Source: Casimicrobiaceae bacterium | GTDB taxonomy: Bacteria > Pseudomonadota > Gammaproteobacteria > Burkholderiales > Casimicrobiaceae | Assembly: GCA_026646885.1 (NCBI GenBank) | Contig: JAPKHK010000006.1 | Span: 186,001 to 250,000 of the forward strand | Direction of reading: 5' to 3' | Length of the DNA stretch: 64,000 nt | Part shown: one piece after another, positions 8,443-17,076 of the stretch | Numbering within the stretch: position 1 is the stretch's first letter | Layout of the letters: each line of letters opens with the position of its first letter | The notes under the pieces: model-generated | Seen by the model: the letters and a program-made list of their open reading frames with translations, nothing else | Database searches by the model: none | What the model was told of the DNA's origin: nothing | Translations under genes and position numbers: made by a program

Positions 8443-9144
8443 CTAGGGGCTGCGCCGAAACACCAAATCCCAAACCCCATGCCCCAGCGCCAGGCCGCGC
8501 TGTTCGAACTTGGTGAGCGGGCGGTAGCTGGGGCGGGGCGCGAAGTCCGTCGCAGTGTTGACGAGCAGCGGCTCGGCGCGCAGCGTGGCGAGCACTTCTT
8601 CGGCGTAGTCTTGCCAGTCGGTGGCGACGTGCACATAACCTTCGGGCGCCAAGCGTTCGGCCAAGAGCCGCACGAACGGCGCTTGCAGCAGACGGCGTTT
8701 GTGATGGCGCTTTTTGGGCCAAGGGTCGGGGAAGAAGACATGCACGCCGGCAAGGCAGGCCGCTGGAATCATGTGCCTCACCACGTCCACGGCGTCGTGT
8801 TGTACTACGCGCAGGTTCTGCAGGTTCAGCTCGGCGGCCCGCTTCAAAAGCGCGCCCACGCCCGGCGTATGCACTTCGATGCCGAGGAAGTTGGTTTCCG
8901 GTTGCTGGGCGGCGATGTGTGCCGTGGTCTCACCCATGCCGAAACCGATTTCGAGAATGGTGGGCGTCGACCGGCCGAAAGCGGCGGTAAAGTCGAGCGT
9001 TTTTGGCGCATAGGGCAGGCCCAGGCGCGGCAGCCATTGCTCCAGGGCGCGGGCCTGCGCGGGCGACAGGCGCCCCTGGCGCAAGACGAAGCTGCGCACG
9101 GGGCGATATCGGCTCGGGTCCGGCGCTGCGGCGGCCTCAGTCAT
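8443..9144 (-). CDS. trmB: tRNA (guanine-N7-)-methyltransferase TrmB
   Basis: A 233-aa enzyme that makes m7G46 in tRNA using S-adenosylmethionine. The SAM motif is LEIGFGMGE near residue 64, and the family hallmark [15 protein letters not shown] lies near residue 133. The closing segment ([20 protein letters not shown]) is also typical. I chose the ATG at 9144 with GGAAG upstream; an in-frame ATG at 9162 would add six residues. It overlaps the preceding unknown gene by 8 bp and is the last gene of the thiS-thiG group. Confidence 0.95.
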   Translation of the reverse strand: MTEAAAAPDPSRYRPVRSFVLRQGRLSPAQARALEQWLPRLGLPYAPKTLDFTAAFGRSTPTILEIGFGMGETTAHIAAQQPETNFLGIEVHTPGVGALLKRAAELNLQNLRVVQHDAVDVVRHMIPAACLAGVHVFFPDPWPKKRHHKRRLLQAPFVRLLAERLAPEGYVHVATDWQDYAEEVLATLRAEPLLVNTATDFAPRPSYRPLTKFEQRGLALGHGVWDLVFRRSP

Positions 9145-9814
9145 CGAACTTCCAGCGGACATCGCCCAAGTCGATTTCGAAATAGTTCAGGGTGGGTCCC
9201 TCGGGTCCGGTGCGCTTGGCTTCGATGGCCAGGGTGTGTCGATCTTTCCATTGCACCTCGGCATCGGCCCAGGGCGGCTTGGGTACCAGCGTGCGCGCCC
9301 GGCGCAGGCGATAAATCTGCACTTCCCACAGGGTCAGTTCGTTGCGGCAGCCCTCGGCGCAAAAATCCGCCACCGCGAAACGCAGGTGATCGGGCGACCC
9401 GATGGGTTCGGCGGGCATTTCCACGCTGAGCCCGGTTTCCCGGTTCATGATCAGGTAGTTGCTGCGCTCGCCTTCCTGCACCCAGAGGATCAGGAAATCG
9501 TTGCGCGGATCATAGGCCCAAATCGACACCGCACGATCGGGCAATTTGCCATCGGCGCTACCCTCGCGATCAACGAATTCACGCAGGGCACCGCCATTGA
9601 GTTTCACCGCCAGCCGCCGATCCTGGCGCTGGGCAAGGCCGGGGCGGCGCTTGAGGATCTCGGCTTCCACCAGCCGCCCGCAATGTTCGCGATGTTCGGC
9701 GCCGCGACATAAAGCGACGAACTCCACATCCGACAGTGCCCCTGGCGAGGCGGCTGCGCGCGCGGCGATGCTGGCCAGCGCCAAAACCAGCAGGGCCAGA
9801 AGCATCTGCCACAT
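9137..9814 (-). CDS. Uncharacterised exported protein between thiG and trmB
   Basis: A 225-aa protein with an N-terminal signal sequence ([19 protein letters not shown]), so probably periplasmic. Four cysteines ([10 protein letters not shown] and FCAEGC) suggest two disulphides. The body is beta-rich ([17 protein letters not shown]). The ATG at 9814 was chosen because the signal peptide begins there and thiG ends just upstream at 9832. No family recognised. It is an extra gene inserted in the common thiS-thiG-trmB order and has no obvious link to thiamine. Confidence 0.8.
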   Translation of the reverse strand: MWQMLLALLVLALASIAARAAASPGALSDVEFVALCRGAEHREHCGRLVEAEILKRRPGLAQRQDRRLAVKLNGGALREFVDREGSADGKLPDRAVSIWAYDPRNDFLILWVQEGERSNYLIMNRETGLSVEMPAEPIGSPDHLRFAVADFCAEGCRNELTLWEVQIYRLRRARTLVPKPPWADAEVQWKDRHTLAIEAKRTGPEGPTLNYFEIDLGDVRWKFDD

Positions 9815-9831
9815 CGTCGGGAACCGGCCTG

Positions 9832-10617
9832 CTAGGAAATGAGCCCGCCCGTGGGCGAACTGGGCGCGCCTTGGTAGAGCTTCCGGGGCATGCGGCCGGC
9901 GAGATAGGCTTCGCGCCCGGCCTCCACCGCCTTTTTCATCGCCCCCGCCATGAGCACCGGGTCTTGTGCCGCGGCGATGGCAGTGTTCATGAGCACGCCG
10001 GCGCAACCCAATTCCATGGCGATGGCGGCATCCGAGGCGGTGCCCACGCCGGCATCCACCAGCACCGGCACCTTGGCTTCTGCGATGATGAGCTTGAGGT
10101 TCCAGGGGTTGAGTATGCCCATGCCCGAGCCGATGAGCGAGGCGAGCGGCATGATCGCCACACAGCCTATGCTCGCCAAAGTGCGGGCGACGATGGGGTC
10201 GTCGGAGGTATAGACCATCACCTCGAAGCCTTCTTGGACGAGAATTTCGGCGGCCTTGATGGTTTCGGTGACGTTGGGGAACAGCGTTTGCGGGTCGCCC
10301 AGCACTTCGAGCTTGACCAGGCGATGATCATCCAGAAGCTCACGCGCCAGACGCAGGGTGCGAATGGCTTCATCGGCCGTGTAGCAGCCCGCGGTGTTGG
10401 GCAGCAGGGTGTAGTGCTGCGGCGAAATGAAATCCAACAAACTCGGCGCGTTCTTGTCCTGCCCGATGTTGGTGCGCCGGATGGCGACGGTGACGATTTG
10501 CGCCCCGCTGGCCGCGATGGCTTCGCGGGTCTGCTCGAAATCGCGGTACTTGCCCGTGCCCACCAGCAGGCGAGAGGAGAATTCGCGTCGGGCAATGCGC
10601 AGAAGATCGGAGGACAT
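9832..10617 (-). CDS. thiG: Thiazole synthase ThiG
   Basis: A 261-aa TIM-barrel enzyme that forms the thiazole ring of thiamine from 1-deoxyxylulose 5-phosphate, dehydroglycine and ThiS-thiocarboxylate. Family blocks are clear: [10 protein letters not shown] near residue 15, [21 protein letters not shown] near residue 73, VKLEVLGD near residue 101, and the phosphate loop [15 protein letters not shown]. It follows thiS after 21 bp on the same strand. Confidence 0.97.
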   Translation of the reverse strand: MSSDLLRIARREFSSRLLVGTGKYRDFEQTREAIAASGAQIVTVAIRRTNIGQDKNAPSLLDFISPQHYTLLPNTAGCYTADEAIRTLRLARELLDDHRLVKLEVLGDPQTLFPNVTETIKAAEILVQEGFEVMVYTSDDPIVARTLASIGCVAIMPLASLIGSGMGILNPWNLKLIIAEAKVPVLVDAGVGTASDAAIAMELGCAGVLMNTAIAAAQDPVLMAGAMKKAVEAGREAYLAGRMPRKLYQGAPSSPTGGLIS

Positions 10618-10638
10618 GGCTTGACCTGAAAGTAAGAA

Positions 10639-10848
10639 TCAACCGCCGCCCACCGCCACCACGATTTCGAGGCGATCGTTGGCGGCGAGGCCGGTCTGGG
10701 CGTAAGCGCCGCGGGGAACGATTTCACCATTTCGTTCTATAGCGACGCGCTTGCCTACGAGGTCCAGCTCGGCAACCAGGTCGGCTACCGTGGGCGAGGC
10801 GCTGGCGCAGCGATGCGGCTGACCGTTGAGGAAAATGGAAAGCGCCAT
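10639..10848 (-). CDS. thiS: Sulfur carrier protein ThiS
   Basis: A 69-aa ubiquitin-fold sulfur carrier for thiazole formation. It starts MALSIFLNGQ and ends in glycines (VAVGGG); the C-terminal glycine is thiocarboxylated in this family. The start at 10848 gives the usual length; an upstream in-frame extension has no ThiS similarity. It is directly upstream of thiG. No TPP riboswitch consensus was seen in the 78 bases before it. Confidence 0.95.
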   Translation of the reverse strand: MALSIFLNGQPHRCASASPTVADLVAELDLVGKRVAIERNGEIVPRGAYAQTGLAANDRLEIVVAVGGG

Positions 10849-10926
10849 GGCTTGGAGTGATATGTAGGACGGGCTTGAAAACGGCGATTTGCAAGCGGCA
10901 TAGATGCCGTGCCGCAAAGGCCGATT

Positions 10927-11127
10927 CTAACACGCGGGCGGCGCGGGCTTGGCCGGGGCGTTCTCTTCGGCGGCCAGGCGGTGCGTCAAGCACTGCGGAC
11001 AAAGACAAGTTTCGCCGGGGCGCGGTGACAATAAAGGCGGTATGGACGCGCACCAGCAAGGTTCCGCCGCGTTCTTGTCGCGCATGCCACAGGAAAACTC
11101 GCGCCCGCAGGCGGTGCAAAGGCTCAC
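10927..11127 (-). CDS. Cysteine-rich CWC family protein
   Basis: A 66-aa protein too short to stand out by length. It carries the cysteine pattern CTACGREFSC, the CWC motif itself (CWCASIPP) and a final CLCPQC, which together define the small CWC family (PF14375), presumably metal-binding. The start is a GTG at 11127 with GGAAGG seven bases upstream. Function is unknown. It lies between the anti-sigma gene and thiS. Confidence 0.85.
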   Translation of the reverse strand: MSLCTACGREFSCGMRDKNAAEPCWCASIPPLLSPRPGETCLCPQCLTHRLAAEENAPAKPAPPAC

Positions 11128-11197
11128 TAGAGTACCTTCCCGCCAGCCCCCTTCCCGAGGAAACGGGTGGCGGTGGTTCGCCGGCCGTGCGGGGCGC

Positions 11198-11374
11198 TCA
11201 TTCGCGGTAGCGGCGCATGCTTTGCTGCAAAAACTGGAGTTGCCGCGCAAAGCGCGTACAAGCATCGCACATCGCCACATGCAGCTTGAGGCTGAGCTTC
11301 TCCGTCCAGGTGAGCTTGCGCTCCTGCGCCTGGGACATCAATTCGCTCGCTTCTTTGCAGCTCAGCATCGCCAT
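11198..11374 (-). CDS. Small zinc-binding anti-sigma factor
   Basis: A 58-aa protein with the ZAS zinc motif HVAMCDAC (H-x3-C-x2-C) near residue 35 and an upstream cysteine (SCKEASELMS). It is soluble, with no membrane segment, like the tiny zf-HC2 anti-sigma factors found beside ECF sigma factors in betaproteobacteria. It begins 8 bp after the sigma gene ends, so its expression follows that of the sigma factor it probably inhibits. A redox signal through the zinc site is an inference from relatives. Confidence 0.85.
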   Translation of the reverse strand: MAMLSCKEASELMSQAQERKLTWTEKLSLKLHVAMCDACTRFARQLQFLQQSMRRYRE

Positions 11375-11382
11375 CACATTCT

Positions 11383-11970
11383 TCAACCCGCGGCGCGGGG
11401 TCCGGCAAACCAATTTTGCTCCAAGCACTGGCGCAGCAAAAGCCGGGCGCGATGCAGGAGTACCCACAGGTTGGTCGAGCTAATGGCCACCGCCTTACAA
11501 ATTTCTTCGGTGTCCATCTCGAACACCTCGCGCAGCATGAACACCCGGCCTTGCTTGGCCGGAAGTTTTTCGAGGCAAAAGTCCATGATGTCGAAGAATT
11601 GCTTCTGGGCCAGAGCGGCCTCGCCATTGCCCCATTCCTGAGGCGGAGCCGCCCAATGCCCCGAGGCGTTGAAAAACGCGTCAACTACGTCGTCGTCCGC
11701 CTGGTCGGGCAAAACTTCGGAAACGGGCAGCTCCCGCATCCGCCCGCGCAAAACGTCGATGATCTTGTGCTTGAGTATGCCGGTGAGCCAGGTCTTCACG
11801 CTGGATTTCCCGGAAAACTTCGCTCCGCCCTCCAGCGCGGCCAGCAAGGTTTCCTGCACCACGTCTTCGGCCGCGCCTTCATCGCGCAGTTGCAGCTTGG
11901 CCACCCGCAGCAAATAACTGCGATGAACCTGAATTTCGGCGTGCAGCGTGTCGTTGGGCATGCGGCGCAT
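11383..11970 (-). CDS. ECF-type RNA polymerase sigma factor
   Basis: A 195-aa sigma-70 family protein. Region 2 includes LRDEGAAEDVVQETLLAAL near residue 30 and WLTGILKHKIIDVLR near 60. Region 4 includes LPAKQGRVFMLREVFEMD near 140 and the recognition helix SSTNLWVLLHRAR. The exact start is uncertain: ATG at 11970 is used, ATG at 11961 is equally possible, and neither has a strong ribosome site. Its cognate anti-sigma follows immediately. Confidence 0.9.
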   Translation of the reverse strand: MRRMPNDTLHAEIQVHRSYLLRVAKLQLRDEGAAEDVVQETLLAALEGGAKFSGKSSVKTWLTGILKHKIIDVLRGRMRELPVSEVLPDQADDDVVDAFFNASGHWAAPPQEWGNGEAALAQKQFFDIMDFCLEKLPAKQGRVFMLREVFEMDTEEICKAVAISSTNLWVLLHRARLLLRQCLEQNWFAGPRAAG

Positions 11971-12076
11971 GATAGCCAAAAAAGCGTCCGGCGGCGACCG
12001 CCAGACGCCTGGCCACGGAGTGAGGCAAGGCAAAAACGACAAGGCCGCGCCAATGGCACGGCCTTGGATAGTGTTC

Positions 12077-12153
<77 letters not shown>

Positions 12154-12248
12154 ATGGGGAGGCGAATTATCCCCGGATTGGCGCAGGCTGTCAAAGTCAG
12201 CGCGCCGGCCAGCGAGCCTGGCCAGGCCGGACCGAACCGCGGCCGGCC

Positions 12249-13484
12249 TCAATCATAACGGCGCAGATCTTCGATCACCTTTCCATCATTGGCGAGCTCC
12301 CCCTGGTGGCGGAACTCGATTTCCCCACGCAGCTTGGTCACGTCGCGCAAGGTGTGCACGATCGCCTCGGCGAGGGCATTGGTCTGGGTCCCGGTCTCGC
12401 ATACCAAACGCATGCGGTCTTGGCCTTCCGGGCTGTCGATGACCAAGCGGGCGCGCTCGACTTCGGGGTGGCGCCGGACCACCTCGGCCACTTGGCTGGG
12501 GTGCACGAACAAGCCACGCACCTTCGCCGTCTGATCGGCCCGGCCCATCCAGCCTTTGATGCGTGCCGCCGTTCGACCGCAGGGGCTACGGCCCGGCATG
12601 AACGCCGAAAGATCGCCCGTACCGAAGCGAATGAGGGGGTAGTCGGGGTTCAAGGTCGTCACCACGACTTCGCCGACTTCGCCTTCGGGCACCGGGTCGC
12701 CGGTGCCGGGGCGCAGGATTTCCACGATGACCTGCTCGTCGAGGATCAAGCCCTCGCGTGCTTCCGATTCGTAAGCGATGAGTCCCAGATCGGCAGTGGC
12801 ATAGGCCTGAAAGCCAATGATGCCGCGCTGGGCGAAGGCTTCGCGCGTGCTCGCAGGGAAGGCTTCACCCGACACCAGCGCTTTTTTCAGGGTTGGCAGA
12901 ACCACGCCCATTTCGTCGGCCTTTTCGAGGATGATCTTCAGGAAGGAGGGCGTGCCGACGTAAGCCGACGGATGCAGGTCGCGCATTGCCTGTACCTGTA
13001 GCTCGGTCTGACCGATGCCGCCGGGAAACACCGTGCAGCCGAGGGCATGTGCGCCGGTTTCAAGCATCGACCCCGCTGGGGTGAAGTGGTAGGCGAAACA
13101 GTTATGCACCAAATCGCCGCGACGAAAGCCGGCGGCGTGCAGCGCGCGCGCCAGGCGCCAGTAGTCTGGGCGGGCGCTCTCCGGCTCGTACAGCGGGCCG
13201 GGCGAGGAGAAAACGCGCAGGAAGTCGCCCCAAGCGCCTGCGGCAAAACCGCCGAAGGGACGCTCGGCCCTTTGCAGTTCCAACAACTCGGCTTTGCGGG
13301 TCACCGGCAGGCGCGCTAGCGTCGCGCGCGAGTTCACGGCTGCGGCGTCGACTTCGGCGAGGATGCGGGAAAACGCCGCCGTGCGCGTCTTCGCATGAGC
13401 GATCTGGCCGGGCAAGCGGTTCATCAAGTCGCGCTCGCGCTCCGCGGGGTCGCGGATCTCCAGCGCGTCGTAATATGCAGTCAT
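12249..13484 (-). CDS. Phenylacetate-CoA ligase-like AMP-forming enzyme (PaaK family)
   Basis: A 411-aa acyl/aryl-CoA ligase of the PaaK type. Recognisable blocks are VFSSPGPLYEPESA (family phosphate loop region), GFQAYATADLGLIAYES, LTTLNPDYPLIRFGTGDLS-like adenylate segment near residue 285, and the C-terminal MGRADQTAKVRGLFVHPSQ hinge. The start at 13484 has AAGGAG upstream. It is the last gene of the second Liv-transporter block, 152 bp after livF-like, so it probably activates an imported aromatic or other acid. The true acid is unknown; the P-loop is not the canonical Ser/Gly-rich form. Confidence 0.88.
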   Translation of the reverse strand: MTAYYDALEIRDPAERERDLMNRLPGQIAHAKTRTAAFSRILAEVDAAAVNSRATLARLPVTRKAELLELQRAERPFGGFAAGAWGDFLRVFSSPGPLYEPESARPDYWRLARALHAAGFRRGDLVHNCFAYHFTPAGSMLETGAHALGCTVFPGGIGQTELQVQAMRDLHPSAYVGTPSFLKIILEKADEMGVVLPTLKKALVSGEAFPASTREAFAQRGIIGFQAYATADLGLIAYESEAREGLILDEQVIVEILRPGTGDPVPEGEVGEVVVTTLNPDYPLIRFGTGDLSAFMPGRSPCGRTAARIKGWMGRADQTAKVRGLFVHPSQVAEVVRRHPEVERARLVIDSPEGQDRMRLVCETGTQTNALAEAIVHTLRDVTKLRGEIEFRHQGELANDGKVIEDLRRYD

Positions 13485-13636
13485 GGCCGAACTCCTTCTA
13501 TGGCCGGGAATTGCCGCACACGTCCCGGGCGCCACCGTCCGGTCTTCGGCGGCGTGACCCCGGGTTGCGGCCGCGGCGGCCGACCCGTCCTGTCATCCAG
13601 CGGCGCGGTGGCAAGCCACGCCGCGGTTCCATAATC

Positions 13637-14473
13637 TCAAGCCAGCCAGCGCTTGCGCCGGCGGTAGTGTTTGACGTCCCGGAAGCTCTTGCGGCCACCC
13701 GCCGAGAGTCCGAGGTAAAACTCTTTCACGTCTTCGTTGGCAGCCAGTGCGCTTGCTTCTCCATCCATGACCACACGGCCGTTTTCCAGGATGTAGCCAT
13801 AGTTGGCGTAGCGCAGCGCCGCCATGGTGTTCTGCTCAGCGAGCAGAAAGCTCACCTTCTCCTTTTCGTTCAGGCTCTTCACGATCTCGAAGATTTCCTC
13901 GACGATCTGCGGCGCGAGACCCATCGAAGGCTCGTCAAGCAGAATCATCGTCGGGTGCGCCATCAAGGCGCGCCCCACCGCGGTCATCTGCTGTTCGCCG
14001 CCCGAGGTGTAGCCCGCCATGCTATTTCGGCGTGTCTTCAGGCGCGGGAAATAGTGGTAAACGCGCTCCAGGCTTTCCCTGAGTTCTGCGCGCGAGATCG
14101 CCCGCGTGTATGCCCCGGTGAGCAGATTCTCTTCCACCGTGAGGTGACCGAAGCAATGGCGGCCTTCCATCACCTGCACCATGCCGCGCTTGACCAACTC
14201 GTTGGGCGTCAACTGATCGACGCGCTCGCCGCGAAAGGATATGGAACCCTTGGTCACGTCGCCGCGCTCGCCTTTCAGGAGCGTCGAAACAGCCTTGAGC
14301 GTCGTGCTCTTGCCCGCGCCATTGGCACCGAGCAGCGCGACTATGCCGCCTTGCGGCACTTCGAGCGACACACCTTTCAGCACCAAGATGACATGGTCGT
14401 AAATCACTTCCACGTTGTTGATGGAAAGGTAAGCTTTGGCTGTGCTTTCGGATGGGACGGCTTGTAGACTCAT
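13637..14473 (-). CDS. ABC transporter ATP-binding protein, LivF-like
   Basis: A 278-aa ATPase of the second Liv-type importer. It has Walker A (GANGAGKST), a signature of the form TSGGEQQM and Walker B (MILLDEPSMGL), then FLLAEQNT. A short C-terminal extension rich in Arg/Lys (HYRRRKRWLA) is unusual for LivF but common in the version found beside acyl-CoA ligases. It is separated from the binding-protein gene by about 100 bp containing a strong hairpin. Confidence 0.92.
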   Translation of the reverse strand: MSLQAVPSESTAKAYLSINNVEVIYDHVILVLKGVSLEVPQGGIVALLGANGAGKSTTLKAVSTLLKGERGDVTKGSISFRGERVDQLTPNELVKRGMVQVMEGRHCFGHLTVEENLLTGAYTRAISRAELRESLERVYHYFPRLKTRRNSMAGYTSGGEQQMTAVGRALMAHPTMILLDEPSMGLAPQIVEEIFEIVKSLNEKEKVSFLLAEQNTMAALRYANYGYILENGRVVMDGEASALAANEDVKEFYLGLSAGGRKSFRDVKHYRRRKRWLA

Positions 14474-14529
14474 GGCAGACTCAACGCGCGGTGGTTTTGC
14501 TGGCGGTCGACACCCCGTCGGCCGCAGGC

Positions 14530-14563
14530 AAAACCCTCTCCCGAGCGCGGAGCCCGGGAGAGG
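14530..14563 (-). terminator. Hairpin with T-run between SBP and livF-like genes
   Basis: Read on the minus strand, a perfect 9-bp stem (CCTCTCCCG at one arm, CGGGAGAGG at the other, 11-base loop) is followed after one base by TTTT. It sits 10 bases after the binding-protein stop codon and about 55 bases before the next gene. In such operons this kind of partial terminator lets the binding protein be made in excess over ATPase, and can also protect the upstream mRNA. Confidence 0.65.
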
Positions 14564-14572
14564 AAAGGACGA

Positions 14573-15883
14573 TCAACCTTCCTTGCTGCAGTCGCGCGGC
14601 GTGATTTTCTTCTCCGCAGCGTACTTGGCGGCGCTTTCTTCCTGCAATTTGCGGATCATCGCCTTGTCGCCGACGATCCAGTTGGGAGTCACCGCGGACC
14701 ACTTGCTGCCGTCCCAGCGCTGGACCTTCACCGCGCCCGAACCTTCGTGGTCGAGGCAAGAGGTTTTTACCGGCGGGAACATGCCTACGGCTCCGAGAGC
14801 CTTCTGGCGAGCCTCGTCGACGTTGAGGTTTTCGAAGCCCCAGCGCACTTGCTCGGAGGTCATCACCTTGCCCTTGCCGAACTTGTCCTGGGCCTTGCGG
14901 ATGGCCTCGGTCCAGAGAATAGCCGCGGTGATGCCGCGCATGTGGTAGACCGAGCCGACGCGCCCCGTGTCTTCCATGTTGCCCTTCTTGGCGCCGTAGA
15001 CCTTTTTCTTGATTTCGTCGATCAACGCGTAGTTGCCCGGCGTATTGAAGGTCATGGTGGTGTAGCCCTTGGCTGCGTCGCCGGCGGGAATGACGTCCTC
15101 TTCCGAACCCGCCCACCATACGCCGAGCATCTTCTCGCGTGGGTAGCCGTTGCGCTGCGCCGCCTTGATGGCGGTGGGGTTCATCACGCCCCAGCCCCAA
15201 AGAATGACGTAATCGGGTTTGGCTTGGCGAATCTGCAGCCACTGCGACTGTTGCTCGTTGCCCGGGTGCGGCACGGCGATCTTGATCAGTTCGAAGCCCA
15301 AGCTCTTGGCATAGGTTTCGAATACCGCGATCGGCTCCTTGCCATAGGCCGAATCGTGATAAAGATGCACGATCTTCTTGCCCTTCAACTTGTTGAGGCC
15401 GCCCTCCTTTTCCCCGAGGTACTTGATCATGCCGGCGGCTTGATTCCAGTAGCTGGTGATCAGCGGATAGACGTAGGGGAATACGCGGCCGTCGGCTGAA
15501 TCCGCGCGACCGTAGCCCAGGGTGGTCATGGGAATCTTGTCGACCGCGACGCGATCCAGAAGGCCGTAAGCGATGCCCGTGGACAGAGGCTCAACCATCG
15601 AGGCGCCGCCGCTCTTTTTCTTCAGGCGCTCATAACACTCCACGCCGCGCGTGGCGTTGTATTCCGTCTCGCATTCTTCCCAAACGAGCTTGACGCCATT
15701 GATGCCGCCGTTGATGTTGACGAGATTGAGGTAGTCGATGACGCCGCCGAAGAAGCCGGATCCGCCTGCGGCATAAGGGCCGACGCGATAGGAAAGCGCG
15801 GGAATGAACTGATCGGCAGCCGCGGTGGCGCCCGCGGCGGCGATCAAAGCCGAAGCGAGCAGGGTTTTGGACAACAATTTCAT
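14573..15883 (-). CDS. Periplasmic substrate-binding protein of second Liv-type transporter
   Basis: A 436-aa exported binding protein with a signal peptide (LLSKTLLASALIAAAGATAAA) and an ideal ribosome site (AGGAGGTCACC). The body is of the LivK/Peripla_BP_6 type (LSYRVGPYAAGG, GYGRADSADGRVFPYVYPL, KIVHLYHDSAYGKEP). It is larger than the first binding protein in this window and of a type often found beside AMP-forming ligases. It lies between livM-like and livF-like genes. Ligand probably an organic or aromatic acid, by context only. Confidence 0.92.
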   Translation of the reverse strand: MKLLSKTLLASALIAAAGATAAADQFIPALSYRVGPYAAGGSGFFGGVIDYLNLVNINGGINGVKLVWEECETEYNATRGVECYERLKKKSGGASMVEPLSTGIAYGLLDRVAVDKIPMTTLGYGRADSADGRVFPYVYPLITSYWNQAAGMIKYLGEKEGGLNKLKGKKIVHLYHDSAYGKEPIAVFETYAKSLGFELIKIAVPHPGNEQQSQWLQIRQAKPDYVILWGWGVMNPTAIKAAQRNGYPREKMLGVWWAGSEEDVIPAGDAAKGYTTMTFNTPGNYALIDEIKKKVYGAKKGNMEDTGRVGSVYHMRGITAAILWTEAIRKAQDKFGKGKVMTSEQVRWGFENLNVDEARQKALGAVGMFPPVKTSCLDHEGSGAVKVQRWDGSKWSAVTPNWIVGDKAMIRKLQEESAAKYAAEKKITPRDCSKEG

Positions 15884-15963
15884 GGTGACCTCCTAGGTAA
15901 AAACAGACAACGGGTTAATGTCGAATCGTGTTGCAGAGCCAACCCACGCTTCCAGCGTTTCGA

Positions 15964-17055
15964 TCAATGCGGGAACGGCCAAAGGCGCAGTTTCTCCTTG
16001 CCGATTTGCCACAGGCGCGCCAGTCCATGCGGCTCGACGATCAAAAAGAAAATGATCAGCGCCCCGAAGACCATGAGCTCGATCGAAGAGCCGATGCCCG
16101 AGGGAAGCTGCAGCCCGACGGTGTGTTCGATGAAGTGCATGCTGACGTTGAGGGCGATCGGCAAAAGCACGATGAAGGCCGAGCCGAGGAAGGAGCCGAG
16201 CACGCTGCCTACGCCGCCGATGATGATCATGAAGAGGATGCGAAAGGACAGGTCGAGGTTGAAGCCCTCGGGTTCTACCGTTCCCAGGTAGGCGTAGGCG
16301 TAAAGCGCGCCCGCGATGCCGCAGTAGAACGAGCTCACCGCGAAGGCCATGAGTTTGGTTTGCACCGGTCGAAAACCGATTACCTCGGCGGCCATGTCCA
16401 TGTCGCGTATGGCCATCCAGGCGCGGCCGATGTTGGTGCGCACCATGTTTTTGGCGAGCAGCGCCAAGAAAGACACGAGAGAAAGCACGAAAAGGTATTT
16501 CGCCAGTGAAGTGTCGAAGGTGTAGCCAAACATTTGGATCTGTTGCGCGGTGATCACACCCGAAGAGCTGTAGTTGGTGAAGTAGCCGATCTTGGTGAGG
16601 CACCAGACGACGAAGAACTGCGTCGCCAGCGTGGCCGCGGCGAGATAGAAACCGCGTATGCGCAAACTCGGCAAGCCGAAGACGATGCCCACCAGCGCCG
16701 CGCACAGACCCGCCAGCGCGAAGGCCACCAAGATCGGAATGCCGGGAACGCGAAGAATGAAGTTGTATGACGCGAAGGCGCCAACCGCCATGAACGCGGC
16801 GGTTCCGAGCGAGAGCTGGCCGGCGTAGCCGGTGAGGATGTTCAGACCCAGCGCCGCCAAAGAAAAGATCAGGAAAGGCGTGAGGATGGCGGTAAAGGTG
16901 TAGTCGGACAGCAGACCCGCTTTGGCGAGCAGCGGAATACCCAGAAAAGCCAGCGCAATGATGATGGCGATGCCGATCTTGTCCTGCAGAATGGGAAAAA
17001 TTGCGCTGTCCGAGGCGTAGGAGGCTTTGAATTGGCCGGCTTCGCGGTAGATCAT
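15964..17055 (-). CDS. ABC transporter permease, LivM-like
   Basis: A 363-aa inner-membrane permease with about nine hydrophobic segments. It has the LivM signatures LTGYAGQLSLGTAAFMAVGAF near residue 75 and FPGLSLRIRG-like (FGLPSLRIRGFYLAAATLA) near 145, followed by GRAWMAIRDMDMAAEVIG, the coupling-helix region that docks on the ATPases. It follows livH-like after 21 bp. Confidence 0.94.
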   Translation of the reverse strand: MIYREAGQFKASYASDSAIFPILQDKIGIAIIIALAFLGIPLLAKAGLLSDYTFTAILTPFLIFSLAALGLNILTGYAGQLSLGTAAFMAVGAFASYNFILRVPGIPILVAFALAGLCAALVGIVFGLPSLRIRGFYLAAATLATQFFVVWCLTKIGYFTNYSSSGVITAQQIQMFGYTFDTSLAKYLFVLSLVSFLALLAKNMVRTNIGRAWMAIRDMDMAAEVIGFRPVQTKLMAFAVSSFYCGIAGALYAYAYLGTVEPEGFNLDLSFRILFMIIIGGVGSVLGSFLGSAFIVLLPIALNVSMHFIEHTVGLQLPSGIGSSIELMVFGALIIFFLIVEPHGLARLWQIGKEKLRLWPFPH

Positions 17056-17076
17056 GAGAGTTCTCGCTTCTGTCGA

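Noticed and set aside
10849-10926. Possible TPP riboswitch before thiS
   Set aside because: The 78-base gap is too short and lacks the CUGAGA and ACCUGA-type conserved blocks. Only a small palindrome (CGGCATAGATGCCG, 10896-10909) is present, without a T-run.
12224-12249. Inverted repeat AGGCCGG/CCGGCCT at the end of the PaaK-like gene as a terminator
   Set aside because: No T-run follows on the minus strand, and such GC-only stems arise often by chance in this sequence.
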